Source: Rhynchopus euleeides (lineage: Eukaryota > Euglenozoa > Diplonemea > Diplonemida > Diplonemidae). Taken from it: DNA of 64,000 nt. The notes below the pieces were generated by a model. The model searched no databases. It saw only the letters and a list, made by a program, of their open reading frames with translations, and was not told the DNA's origin. The position numbers were made by a program, and so were the translations under genes. This document shows positions 41,598 to 52,237 of the stretch, piece by piece; the stretch's first letter is position 1, and each line of letters starts with the position of its first letter. The stretch is from the NCBI GenBank assembly GCA_963210315.1, contig OY723299.1, forward strand, positions 1-64,000, read 5' to 3'.

Positions 41598-42213
41598 CAT
41601 AGCACGCATATGTTTACAGTAAAGTAATTTAGATTGTTTCGACCTGCATAAAGACATTGCTTTACTTTGCGCTACTTTTATTTTAGGTGACTTCGCCTGT
41701 GGCGCAATAATGCCAGCTTTTCTTAACAGCTTGTAAGGAACTTGCGTGAAGGAGAGTCAATATTATTTTACCGTCAAATAATCTAACTTTATGGGGTTCG
41801 AAAAATCCACTGAACGTTTTCAACGTTGTGCTGGTGGAGGATTAAATAATCTTCTTATCTTGCAGGGCCGCAGGCTATTTTGATGAGAGAACATTATTTT
41901 AGGGAGATAAAAAATGTTTTGTATATTTGGCAAAAAGGTAGAAGAAACGCCAAAAAAATCAATAAACAACGGAACCCAGCAAAGAGGGGGCTGCCTCCCA
42001 GAGTGGATGAGGAATCAACGAATCGAATCAAATCAACAATATGGGGGGACCACCCACCGCCCATCGCACATCCCCCGGGGGCATGGCACTGCTTGATTTG
42101 GGATGCTCAGCACATTGAGAACACGCGGATCATGCGACCGAAGGAAGGGGGGAGGCAAGGGTGTCGCAAATGGATGGGGGGTGACATGGGGGGGGGGGGG
42201 GTAGGGGGGGTCA

Positions 42214-43256
42214 TACACGGTGGGATCTTGTAAATTTTACATGTATAACTACAAGTACCGTATACGTAAATATTTTGGAACGTAAATATTATGGAACGTA
42301 AATATTATGGAACGTAAATATTTTGGAACGCTGGTGGGTTGGCGTTCCAGATTTTTTTCGTTCCATAATATTTACAGGGCTTTCTGCGACTCGGGGACTT
42401 GGACCAGGGGATCGGACGGCATACAGAGTCCCTGACGGGACCTACTCGTGCACTTTTCGCGCGATTCCTGACGCAAGCCGTCCTCACCACCGAGTCCCCA
42501 ACTGGCCCTGTAAATATTTTGGAACGTAAATATTATGGAACGGACCGGCCAAAAATGGGCCCGTTCCATAATATTTACGTTCCATAATATTTACGTATAC
42601 GGTATATACATGTATTATACATGTATAATACTTGCATGTCAACTATTATACATGTATAATACATGTATATGCCTGAAATATACATGTAAAATACATGTAT
42701 ATCAAGTAAAAATACAAGTATAATACTTGCATGTCAACTATTATACTTGTATTTTTACTTGATATACATGTATTTTTGCATGTATATTTCAGGCATTTAC
42801 ATGTATTTTACATGTATAATACTTGTCATGCAAGTATTATACATGTAAAATACTTGAATGACAAGTAAAATACATGTATAATACTTGCATGACAAGTAAA
42901 ATACTTGCATGCAAGTAAAATACATGTATTTTACTTGCATGCAAGTATTTTACTTGTCATGCAAGTATTTTACATGTATAATACTTGCATGACAAGTATT
43001 ATACATGTAAAATACATGTAAATGCCTGAAATATACATGTAAAATACATGTATATCAAGTAAAAATACAAGTATAATAGTTGACATGCAAGTATTATACT
43101 TGTATTTTTACTTGATATACATGTATTTTACATGTATATTTCAGGCATATACATGTATTATACATGTATAATAGTTGACATGCAAGTATTATACATGTAT
43201 AATACATGTATATACTTGTAGTTATACATGTAAAATTTACAAGATCCCACCGTGTA
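42214..43256. mobile_element. E4: TA-flanked foldback with ACATGTAT-rich core
   Basis: The termini CACGGTGGGATCTTGTAAAT are perfect inverted repeats (42216 and 43254), bordered by TA on both sides, like Tc1/mariner-type targets. The inner part (about 42590-43235) is built almost only of ACATGTAT, CAAGTATT and TTGCATG words arranged as nested palindromes (for example around 42918). A second element is nested at 42258-42606. No gene. It can fold into a very long hairpin. Confidence 0.82.
42258..42606. mobile_element. Nested element with 16-bp iterons GTAAATATTATGGAAC
   Basis: Flanked by inverted ACCGTATACGTAAATATT. The left end has four tandem 16-bp units (GTAAATATT-T/A-TGGAAC) and the right end has the inverse. 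A further insert at about 42378-42512 has CAGGGC...GCCCTG termini and related inner inverted words (ACTCGGGGACTTGG). No gene. Confidence 0.75.
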
Positions 43257-44567
43257 AGCCCGTACAAAACCACATTTTTCAACATACCATCAGAACCGCC
43301 CTAATACCTGATCTGACCCGAAAATCCGACCCATACCCCCCCGGAAACCGTCTGGAGCCCACTTGTGACACCTGATGCGCACTTTTGTGATGATTTTTTG
43401 GGGTCCTAAAAAATGTACCTCAGTTTCGTACCTTGCCTTTGTACCTGAACCACTCCCGACCGCAGTATTTCGTTCTTTGCAAGGAAAGGGTATCACTACG
43501 CTCACCCAGCACGCCGAGCAACACATGCCGTGTGCCTAGGGCCTCGCAGAGGTGTCAGATGCTGCTGCAGAGGGGTACCTTGCTCGAAAGACGCTCGCCA
43601 AACGGGAGATGTGCGGGGTCCCGGCAGAGAGCGTTGTGGCAGACCTGCGTCAGAAGAAAACGGCACACGACATCCGTGAGGCGACATTATTTCGGGCGCT
43701 CCGTCGGGCTGGGTACATAGGAGAGCGAGTGGGACGTGGTGACGACAGATATATGCAGTGGTGCATCAACTGCACGCACGTGCGAAAAGCGGCGTTCCTT
43801 GCTGGCCAAGAAAGATGTCACCTGCACTCCTACTCCTCCCACTCCTCCTGCTCCTACCCCTACACCAACTGATGTGGGCAGTGAGTGATGGCAGCTCCAG
43901 AGCAGCAGATGATCTAGGAAGCGATGAGCGGGTCAGCCGGGCAGACTACCCCAGTCCGTACCGGAAGTACGAAGCGTTGCGGGCCCGCCACCACCGCCTC
44001 CAGGAGAGGACCCGAGGATTAAGAGTAGGGTTGTACAACGCCAGGGGAGAGTATTCCCCTGGTGTTGAGACATCCCTGACGATCTTGCGGTCGCACTGTG
44101 GGGGTTGAGTCGGCAGGCAGATGCCTATCCAATGACTTTGTTGAGTCCTCACATGGTACACTCTCATACGTGCTGTTGAGACTGCGTGGTGTACTACACC
44201 CAGAAGGTGGCTGAACTCATTCAGCTGGCGCAACAACACAACATTCCCACCAATCAGGTACAAGAAAGACCTTGCCGAGGCACTGGGGAGGCAACATCGT
44301 GCCACCTGAGCCGGAACCACCGCAGAAAAGGCAAAGAACGAAATATTGCGGTCGGGAGTGGTTCAGGTACAAAGGCAAGGTACGAAACTGAGGTACATTT
44401 TTTAGGACCCCAAAAAATCATCACAAAAGTGCGCATCAGGTGTCACAAGTGGGCTCCAGACGGTTTCCGGGGGGGTATGGGTCGGATTTTCGGGTCAGAT
44501 CAGGTATTAGGGCGGTTCTGATGGTATGTTGAAATTTTTGGTATTTGTACGTTTTTAGGGGGGCTTA
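43255..44567. mobile_element. E5: TA-flanked TIR element with about 230-bp arms
   Basis: The left arm (43257 to about 43495) and right arm (about 44335 to 44565) are inverted copies that include CAACATACCATCAGAACCGC and CTCAGTTTCGTACCTTGCC. TA borders on both sides; the left TA is shared with E4. The inner unique part holds a plus-strand frame (43552-43872). Possibly a Tc1/mariner relative, but no DDE core was recognised. Confidence 0.8.
43552..43872 (+). CDS. Small ORF inside E5, possible helix-turn-helix protein
   Basis: 106 residues. The first 85 residues are charged and helical (LARKTLAKREMCGVPAESVV, then DIREATLFRALRRAGYIGER), which resembles a winged or helix-turn-helix DNA-binding segment as found in transposase N-termini. 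The tail (HLHSYSSHSSCSYPYTN) is low complexity, so the natural end may have been lost by a frame change. No catalytic domain. Low confidence that it is expressed. Confidence 0.3.
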   Translation: MSDAAAEGYLARKTLAKREMCGVPAESVVADLRQKKTAHDIREATLFRALRRAGYIGERVGRGDDRYMQWCINCTHVRKAAFLAGQERCHLHSYSSHSSCSYPYTN

Positions 44568-44579
44568 TGACCCCCTAGG

Positions 44580-45555
44580 CATACTTGTACCCCCATATGG
44601 GGAAGGCCAAAAATATGGGGAAAATATGGGGGGAATATGGGGGGTTTTTCAAGTCCTGTTCCCCCCATATTTCCCCCATATGGGGGAAAACCCAGGGGTT
44701 CCTCAGGTGGAAGCAGTCAGCAAACAGTTCTCTTCGTTCTGCTTTTCACAGGGTGTGAAGTCAGCCACTGACAGGGGACGTCTAGCACCTTGCAGAGCCA
44801 TCTCACCTCGTCGCTTTCTGCAGAGAGGAAACGCCCGGCTGAAGTGCTCGAGTCAGACCACAAAAGGTGCTGTGAGAGTGCCGACCGCCACTTTCTTCAA
44901 GTCTGAGTAGCGGTCATCAGAGCATGCTGTCCAGTAGTCCTGTCTTTGCTGGCAGAACAGTTGCGTCCTGCAGCCAGTCCTTGTACTAGCCTTCACAGGT
45001 CTCATTCCACCCGGCAGATGCAGCTTGAACATGTCAAGCTGCCTGGTGACGAGCGTCGACTCCGACTTTTCGGCGCTCGGAGCGGTCAAAAGCGGCGGAA
45101 GCGCCTGACACCCCAGAATGCACTGCTTGTGAATTCCCTTGTCTAATTAAGGACCCCAGGGGGCAGTTCGCAATCGCAAACACACCAGAGGAGGAGGACA
45201 GCGAGTGTGAGAGTGACCACCTGGGGGATCTTCCAGGGGGGGCCAGACCTGGCCACACCTGAACGAGCGCGCACCTCCCCAGGATCGGACTCCTGGAGGA
45301 TCCCCAACAAGGCATGAGGCCGGTTTCGACGCGCACTTCGTGTGTGTCTGTGCCTGAGTGGTTTGATGTTCTCCCGTTGCAGCACGAATACCCCCATATC
45401 CCCCCATATGGGCCCCGTATTTCCCCCATATTCCCCCATATTTTACCGGGGTTTCCCCATATTTTCAGCCTTTTTCCCCATATGGGGGCGGGGTTTTGAG
45501 ACCCCCCATATTTCCCCCAGATTTAGGGGGTTCCCCATATGGGGGGACAAGTATG
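44580..45555. mobile_element. E3: 0.98-kb TIR element with CATATGGGG-rich ends, CCTAGG-flanked
   Basis: The termini CATACTTGT-A/C-CCCCCATATGGGG are inverted repeats at 44580 and 45555, each bordered by CCTAGG (44574-44579 and 45556-45561). Repeated CCATATGGGG and CCCCCATATT words fill about 120 bp at each end. The interior has no recognised gene. A G run follows the right border. Confidence 0.82.
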
Positions 45556-45561
45556 CCTAGG

Positions 45562-46356
45562 GGGGGGGGGGGGTATCGCGCGCGGGGTAGCAATCGGGTA
45601 GCAGAGTGGGGGGGAATGCAACCTTCAGGAGCAGCCGCTCCACATGCAGACAGATTGGTGGGGAGGGGAGGGGGGGGTGTGGGTGTGGGTGTGGTGGGGT
45701 TGGGGGAGGGGCTTTTATCACGACGACGCATGCAGAAAACTGTTTTTTTTGGCTGTCCGCACTTGGGGCTCCGGAGTCAACATCACTACCGAAGCTGAGA
45801 GTTACACGTAAATAGACGACAAGGTACAGGTTGGGTCCAATTGGCTCTTTCTGAACATTTTGTTTTTGGGTGTCAACAACCAACCAAACCGCCTGATGTC
45901 CTCCAGGACCCTACAGGACGACCAGGCTTGTGGTGCGACGGACACGATTTTATTCCCCCAACTATCTTTTGTGCGGCGATGACCCATGAAGCAAAAAAAA
46001 AAGCTGCGACAGGGCAGTAAATAGCAAATCAACACTCTAAGGGGCGAGGCACCAGGACAGACTGGGCTCCAAACCAAGGATGCCCAGCGACAGTGACAAT
46101 AAGCCAGCAAATACCGGCAAGGGGAGGCTTTGGGGTTTGGGAAAGGGATCCCGGAGAAGGGGCACACAGGCCGAGGTGCGCGCATCACTCGACAAATGTT
46201 AGGGCTGGGTCGGCCGGCGAGGCCAATAAAAAAAGCAAGTGGAACCGGGGGGATGGGGGTGGGGAGGGGCGCGCCTGTGGGAGTCTATAGAAAGTCGGGC
46301 CACACCCCACACACACACACCCATCCCCTGGTTTTGGCTGATCACCCCACCCGTGT
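45562..46356. other. Intergenic gap, 3' side of the CSB/ERCC6-like gene
   Basis: G-rich and GT-rich tracts (45562-45573, 45663-45715), no gene recognised. A CA run occurs near 46310, in the 3' untranslated side of the next gene. Confidence 0.6.
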
Positions 46357-49300
46357 CTAGTAGCGGGGGATCTTGCGGAGGCGCCACCTGTTCGTTGCCT
46401 TGTCAAACACGGCGATGTGCGTCAGGTGCCGCTTGAAATCAGCACTCGAAATCTAGCGAGGGGGGGGTGGCGGCATGGAGAGTGTGAGGGAAGGAAACAA
46501 CCCAGAAGGCCGACCTACCTAACCCTGACCCCCTGGCTGCCAGGGCCACAATGTGTCCGGGTCAGCGGAGGCGGGCAGCATACCTGACCAGGGGCAGGGC
46601 CCACCTGCCCGCTGAACATGTCGAGGATGTCCTGTGTCGTGAGCTGCCTGTCCCCTATGTACAGCTGCGAGAGAGACAAGGTTGCACACGACACGTGAAA
46701 AAGGCGCCTTTTTTTTTGAAGCGCGATGGCCAGTGCGACCACCAAATGGGGCAGCAGCCCAACTGCCGCCCCCCCTCAGCAGGGCCACCTCCTCTGCTCA
46801 GTTCACAGTTCACACGAGGCGCGCGACAGGCGCGGCGCCGAGAAAGGCATGACGCATGCCCGACGGAAGTCGGGCGGCGTGGCGAAGGCGAAGGGTGTGG
46901 TGGTGTGGTGTGCGGAGCAGAGCAAGCCTGCCCGCAGGTGCCATACCTTGAGCTTGTCCTCCATCGACACGTCCCTGTCTGCGAGGGACACGCGGGGCTG
47001 CGTCTGTGCAGGCATCTGGGTGGGCTGGGATGGCGGAGCCTGGGTCGTCAGGGAAACCGGCACAGCCCTGCTGTCGCTGGACACGAGCCGCCCGGATGCG
47101 ACACGCCCTGTGCGGCGTGCGTACAGCTCGTCGGCAGGGTCGACCACCTTCGGTGGTGCAGGCGGCTCGACCCCCTTCGGCAGCATCCTGCGCGGGTCGG
47201 GGGGCTTGTAGGACCCCACGAATGTCACATCCTCAACCACCTCAGCCTGCTGCGTGGCCTCCCTCTCGAGGGCACGCAGGTCGCGCCTCTCCTGCCGTGC
47301 ACGTGCCTCGTCCCTCTGCCGCTTCAGCTCTGTGTGGCGGTCGGTGCGGCGGGCGGAGACGTTCTCCTCTGCCTCGCGCTTGCGCTTCGCCGCCTGCGAG
47401 TTGGGTTTGAAGTCGAAGCCTGACAGGGCGCCCTGCAGCCGCATCCGGTTTCCGCTCTTCTTCAGCTCCTGCTCTGCGAGGTCTGAGGCGCGCTTCGCCT
47501 CCGCGTTCAGACCGCCGACATTGCCACCCTCCATCACGCGGTCGTACGACAGGGCAAACTTCACGGTGTTGCCGTCAATCACATCCTTCATCATGTCGAC
47601 GTTATCCGCTGCCTGCGTGGCACCTGTGGTGCGGGCACTAGGCTTCACAGAAGCCATCGCGGCCGACGCAAACATGGCCCCCCGCTTCGACGGATCCGAC
47701 GGCGTCGGCATCGGCGACGGCGACGCGCTGCGCGACTTCGACGGCTCCTCCTCCCGCTCCTCCCCGACAGGGCGGTACCCCCACGCCGTCTCCACCACCT
47801 CCTCCTCCCTCGCGATCACATCCCCGACGTCAGCCGAGATGGCCTTGCTGACGAACTGCTTCAGGCGGTCATCCGCCGGCGTGTCGACCCACGAGTCGAA
47901 GTTCTCACGCGTGGGCGAGACCTCCCGCAGCTGCTCCCTCTCGCGCTTCACCCGCTCCTCCACCCTGCGGTACTCCTTATAGGAGTCGCGGTACTCGCTG
48001 CTGAGGGTGTAGAGCCCCTTCAGGTCGTTGGAGTCGAACAGCTTCTTCACCTTGGGGTCCGTCAGCACCCTGTCCGTGAGGTGCGACTTGAACACCTGGC
48101 GCTGGTAGATCTTCTCCTCGATGGTGCCCACCGTCACCAGCCTGTAGATCACCACCTCCTTCTTCTGCCCGATACGCCACGCCCTCTCGCGAGCCTGGAT
48201 GTCTGTCACAGGGTTCCAGTCGGGGTCGTAGATAATCACCCTGTTGGCGCCTGTCAGGTTGACGCCCAGCCCACCCACCTTGGGGGTGAGGATCGCAGCG
48301 AAGATCTCATCCGTGCGGTTGAAGGAGTCCACCAGCGGGATGCGCCGCTGCGGGGGTGTCTTGCCGTCGAGGCGGATGTAGCGGTGGCCGTGCTCCTTCA
48401 TGTAGAGCTCCATGATGTCCAGCATCGCGAGGGACTGCGAGAAGAGCAGCACCTTGTGCCCCTCCGCCTTCCACTTGGGCAGCAGGCTGTGCACCACCTT
48501 CATCTTGCCTGCGGCGTTCACCTCAAAAGGCATGGGCTGCCCATTCTCGTCCTCATTCTTGAAGAGCTGCGGGTGGTTGCAGATCCGCCGCAGCGTCTGG
48601 ATCGCTTTGAGCTGCCGCGTCTGGCCGTCAGACTTCTCCGTCGCCTGCCCAAGGGGGCCCTTCAGCGTCCTGTCGTCCTGATCGTCGTTCAGGGCTGCGT
48701 GGCGGTAGGTCTCCTCGCCGCGTGTGTACCCACCCTCCTTGCGAACCTGGATGGCGCGACGCCGCTCCGCGGCACGGAAGAGCTCCTGCATCTCTGCAGT
48801 CTTGAGGTACTGCGTGTAGGCCACCACCTGTGGGAGGGCCAGCCGGCAGAACAGCACCTGCTCCGTCTTCTCCGGCAGCTGGAGCACGTCCTTCTTGATG
48901 CGCCGCAGGAGGTATGGCGCTGTCAGGTCGCGGAGCTTGACGCAGCAGGCGTATGCTGTTGCGATCTGCTGCGGGTTTGCGAACTGGAAGCCGCCCGTGT
49001 TGATGGGGATTTCGAAGGCACGCATGAAGGTGTTCAGGTCGCCCAGCTTCCCAGGGTAGGCGAAGTCGAACAGGGCCCACAGCTCGGACAGCTTGTTCTG
49101 CAGGGGGCTCCCCGTCAGGACGAGGCGGTGGGGGGTTGGGAACTGCTTCACAGCCTTCGCCGCAAGCGACGACGGGTTCCGGATGGTGTGCCCCTCATCC
49201 AGCACGACGTAGTGGAACTTGATGATGGCAGGGTCGGTGAGGATGGCGACCTCTTCGCGCACCGCGTGGTATGTCGTGAGGATCACGGTGTTCTCGTCGT

Positions 49301-51095
49301 CGACACTCTTCAGCAGCGACTTGCGGTCCCCGCCCTCCCACGTGCCTGTGGAGTGGAGGGCGACGATGCGCAGCCGTGGGGCCCACTTGTGGAACTCACG
49401 AACCCACTGGCTCATCAGGGTCACGGGGCACACCACCAGCACCGCGCCCTTCAGCAGTTCGCTGCGATGCAGCCCAGCGATGAACGACGCGACCTGCACG
49501 GTCTTCCCAAGGCCCATCTCGTCACCGAGAACCCCGCCCACCTGCTGGATGTGCAGCTCCCACATCCACTTCACCGCAGTCTGCTGGTATTTAAACAGCG
49601 CGTCCCACAGGGATGCCGCCAGGCGCAGCCGCTTGTGGTGCTGCCTCTTCTCGCTGTGGTTTTCGAACACAACCTCCTCGTCGTCTTCGATGGCGTCGCT
49701 GTCGCTGTCCCGCGAAACATCCTTCTTCTCCTCGTCGGGGGACAGGTCCAGCGGGTCCTCCTCCTCCTCCACGTCGCCCTTGTCGGCCCTCTCCAGCAGG
49801 GTGTCGCGTGTCTTCTTCGCAGCCCGTGTCGCCTTCAAAGACCGGTTGTACAACGCCAGCCGTCGCTTGAAACCTGCAACCGTGCCGTCATCGGTGACCA
49901 TCATCGTCTCGCCGTGCGACGTGGCCATCATATGCCGTGCCACCTCGTTGATCTCCTGGCACAGCGTGTTGTTGACGATCTGCGTCTCCTCCGTGGCGTC
50001 AGGTGCCGGCGTCTTCTGCGGCGTCGCTGCGCTGCGCCCCATCTTCTGCTTGGTGGGGGTCACGTTGCCATCTTCACCGTCGGAGCTCATACTGAAGTCA
50101 ATCGAATCACCGTCGCCTCCCACGCGTGTCGCCCCGACTGGCTTGCGCTTCTTCGCCTTTTTGGGCGCCTTTGTGGGCTTCCGCGCCGCAGGCGCGCTGG
50201 AGGACGACGAGGATGATGATGATGATGAGGACGACGACGACGACGACGACGAGCTGCTCGAATCAGATTCTTCCGCAGCCGCAGCCTTCGCACCGCCACC
50301 CCTCTGCCTGGCCCGGGGCGCTGCCGCGGGGGCCGCAGGCGCTGCCACCACATCCACCCCCTCCTCCTCGTCCATCACAGACTCCACGTCGCACATCTCG
50401 CTCTGAGCATCGTCGCTGCACATCACAGACTCGTCGTCGCCCGGTGCATCGGACACGCCCGACCCGATACCCGCTGCCGCAGCAGGGGGCTGCAGTGCCG
50501 CCTGGTTGCTGTGGCTGCCGTGGTGGTGGTGGTGGGAACCACCCACCGGGGCCGGTGCAGCCGAGGCTGCAGCAGGGGGGACACGCCGCACCCGCACCAC
50601 GTCACCCACCCTCTGGCTGCTGTTGTTCGCCTCGAAGGGCGTCTGCTCGCCTGCAGCGACAGCACGCTGCTTGGGTGCGTCAACAGACACGGGTCCGTTG
50701 TTCATGCGCTGCTGTGCCATCTGGAGCTCCTTGGCCTGGCGCCGAATCTGCACCTCGGTGTCCTGCCGAATGCTTTGGTTCTGCGCCAACAGCCTCCGCA
50801 TGCACTGCAGGTTCGACTCGATGTCAGCCGCTGCCTCAGACTCCTGCACATCCTGCAGCTGCGCCTCGAGCCGCACAACCTCAGCTTCCGAGGAGGCGAT
50901 GGCGCCCTCGGTGTACATCAGCTCGTTGCGGTAGTGCTCCAGCCGCTGCGCGGCGCTGGACACCGCAGCCTCGGCTTGCCGCTGCCACCCGCCACCCCCT
51001 GCATCCCGCCCGAGCACCTCGCGCTCGATGTCGCTCTGGAGCCTCGCATTCACGATGACGCCGCTGGCCTGCAGCTCCCGTGCAGTGGCGCTCAT
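46357..51095 (-). CDS. ERCC6: CSB/ERCC6-type SNF2 DNA translocase (three exons)
   Basis: Exons 51095-46947, 46664-46584 and 46452-46357, about 1441 residues. Introns start GTATGG and GTATGC and end CGCAG and GCTAG; phases fit, and the last two exons add LYIGDRQLTTQDILDMF and a short end (KATNRWRLRKIPRY). N-terminal 380 residues: coiled coil, then an acidic poly-Ser tract (about 22 Ser). ATPase: GDEMGLGKTVQVASF, then VVLDEGHTIRNPS, where DEGH in place of DEAH marks the Rad26/CSB branch, then VLTGSPLQNKLSELW. Helicase C: KVLLFSQSLAML, RLDGKTPPQRR, VGGLGVNLTGANRV, QARERAWRIGQKKE. Acts in transcription-coupled repair by remodelling at stalled RNA polymerase II. No key residue missing. Confidence 0.9.
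46453..46583 (-). other. Intron 2 of the CSB/ERCC6-like gene
   Basis: 131 nt, GTATGC...CTCGCTAG. Joining keeps the frame from GQ to IS. Confidence 0.75.
46665..46946 (-). other. Intron 1 of the CSB/ERCC6-like gene
   Basis: 282 nt, GTATGG...TCTCTCTCGCAG with a pyrimidine-rich 3' end. Without splicing the frame runs into unconserved residues after MEDKLK; with splicing it continues as LYIGDRQL. Confidence 0.8.
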
Positions 51096-52237
51096 TTGGA
51101 GGCAGCCCCAACCCTCAACCCCCAGAGAGAGAGAGGCTGCGGAGGTGGTGTCGAGGTGTAGAGGTGTGGGTAGGGTAGGGTAGGGTAGGGGCAGTCCAGA
51201 GGGGCGGACGCTGGCTATAACAAACCCCGCGTTGGTTTTCAGGCAAGAAAGGGGCAGGGAGCTGTGCCTGCTCTCTCAAGCCGATATGAAACAAAGCAAA
51301 GCTGCGGGCCCTCCCTCTCAGCCTGAACGCGCTCGACATTGAAATGGGGGCGTGGGCGGGGAAACACACTCCCAAAACGGGGAGGACTTCTATATGCTTC
51401 CAAACGCCACTCTGCTGGCTGACGCAGCCAACGCACCACCCTCTGGCTCTGCAGGGCAGGGAGAGACAGGAGGCAGGAGGCAGGAGGCGGTCGGGGGAAC
51501 CCCCTGGGGGGAGAAGCAAAGCCGAATGCCACGGTTCGCGTGAATTCGATGCGAAAGAAGAGGCGGGGTGGGGTGGGGGTGGGGAAGGATAACGAGGGAG
51601 CTTCTCTGGGGGGGGATTTCTTTTCACTTTACTGCGTCTAAGAGCGAAGGGCGCAATAGCTAGAGATGGTCTCGACTGAGCAGACGCCTTGTGCCTTGTT
51701 GGGGGCAAGGCCTTTGGGTGCCACAGCATCCCCGCAAAGTGGCGGGGGTGGTGGGTCCCACAACCAGCCGTGCTAAGGCACCAGGGGGTGGGGGAATACG
51801 ATGAGAAAGCGTGGCGAATCGACGTCGAAGCAGCGGCGGAGTGGGGGGGTGGGGGTGGGGGGCAAAAAACATCGCCCCGCTGTCTTGCGCGCTGTCGCCC
51901 GCAGCAGGCAGGCCCGCAGCAGAAATATGCAGGACACCAGCCTGTGGAGCCGGGTTCGAGGGGTTTGGGGATTGGGCGCAAGAGTCGCCTGAACAACCCG
52001 CAAAAACCCCCACCAGCAAACCTAAGACACCGCTATGAGAAGAGGATGGCAGCCCGTGGCATCCTGTGGCAGGCCCCACCAGATGGCCAGCAGCCATCGA
52101 TTCGTTCATCCGAACAGCCGCAACCGGGTGTGGCTGGTGTGCCAGACACGCGCCTCTTCCGCATCGGCCCCATCGGAAGGCAGGCAATACCCACAGTACG
52201 CAGCTCGCGAAGCTAGTTGCGGGTGTCGCCGGTTGGC
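51096..52237. other. Intergenic gap of about 1.1 kb
   Basis: Holds five tandem GGGTA units at 51168-51190, G-rich stretches (51560-51620 and 51840-51862) and no recognised gene. It contains the promoter side of the CSB gene and the 3' side of the zinc-ribbon gene. Confidence 0.6.

Larger units (their letters stand above)
39795..41936. mobile_element. E6: 2.1-kb TIR element carrying a tyrosine recombinase
   Basis: Near-perfect inverted arms of 153 bp lie at 40053-40205 and 41760-41912 (outer side TTTTATCTCCCTAAAATAAT). Shorter terminal words TTTTTGCCAAA and TTTGGCAAAAA follow further out at 39795-39805 and 41926-41936. A nested 211-bp foldback (39826-40036) interrupts the left end. The interior holds one gene, a tyrosine recombinase on the minus strand, and one MITE copy. 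AGATTATTT words repeat in the arms. Known Cryptons carry such recombinases but no long TIRs, so the architecture is unusual. The alternative is a TIR element into which a recombinase gene was captured. Confidence 0.75.

Noticed and set aside
48081..50216. 711-codon plus-strand open frame opposite the CSB/ERCC6 gene
   Set aside because: A shadow of GC-rich coding DNA on the other strand; it has no family motifs and the minus strand carries all SNF2 motifs.
51168..51190. Five GGGTA units resembling telomere repeat
   Set aside because: Too short, not a known telomere unit repeated at length, and located between two normal genes; a microsatellite.
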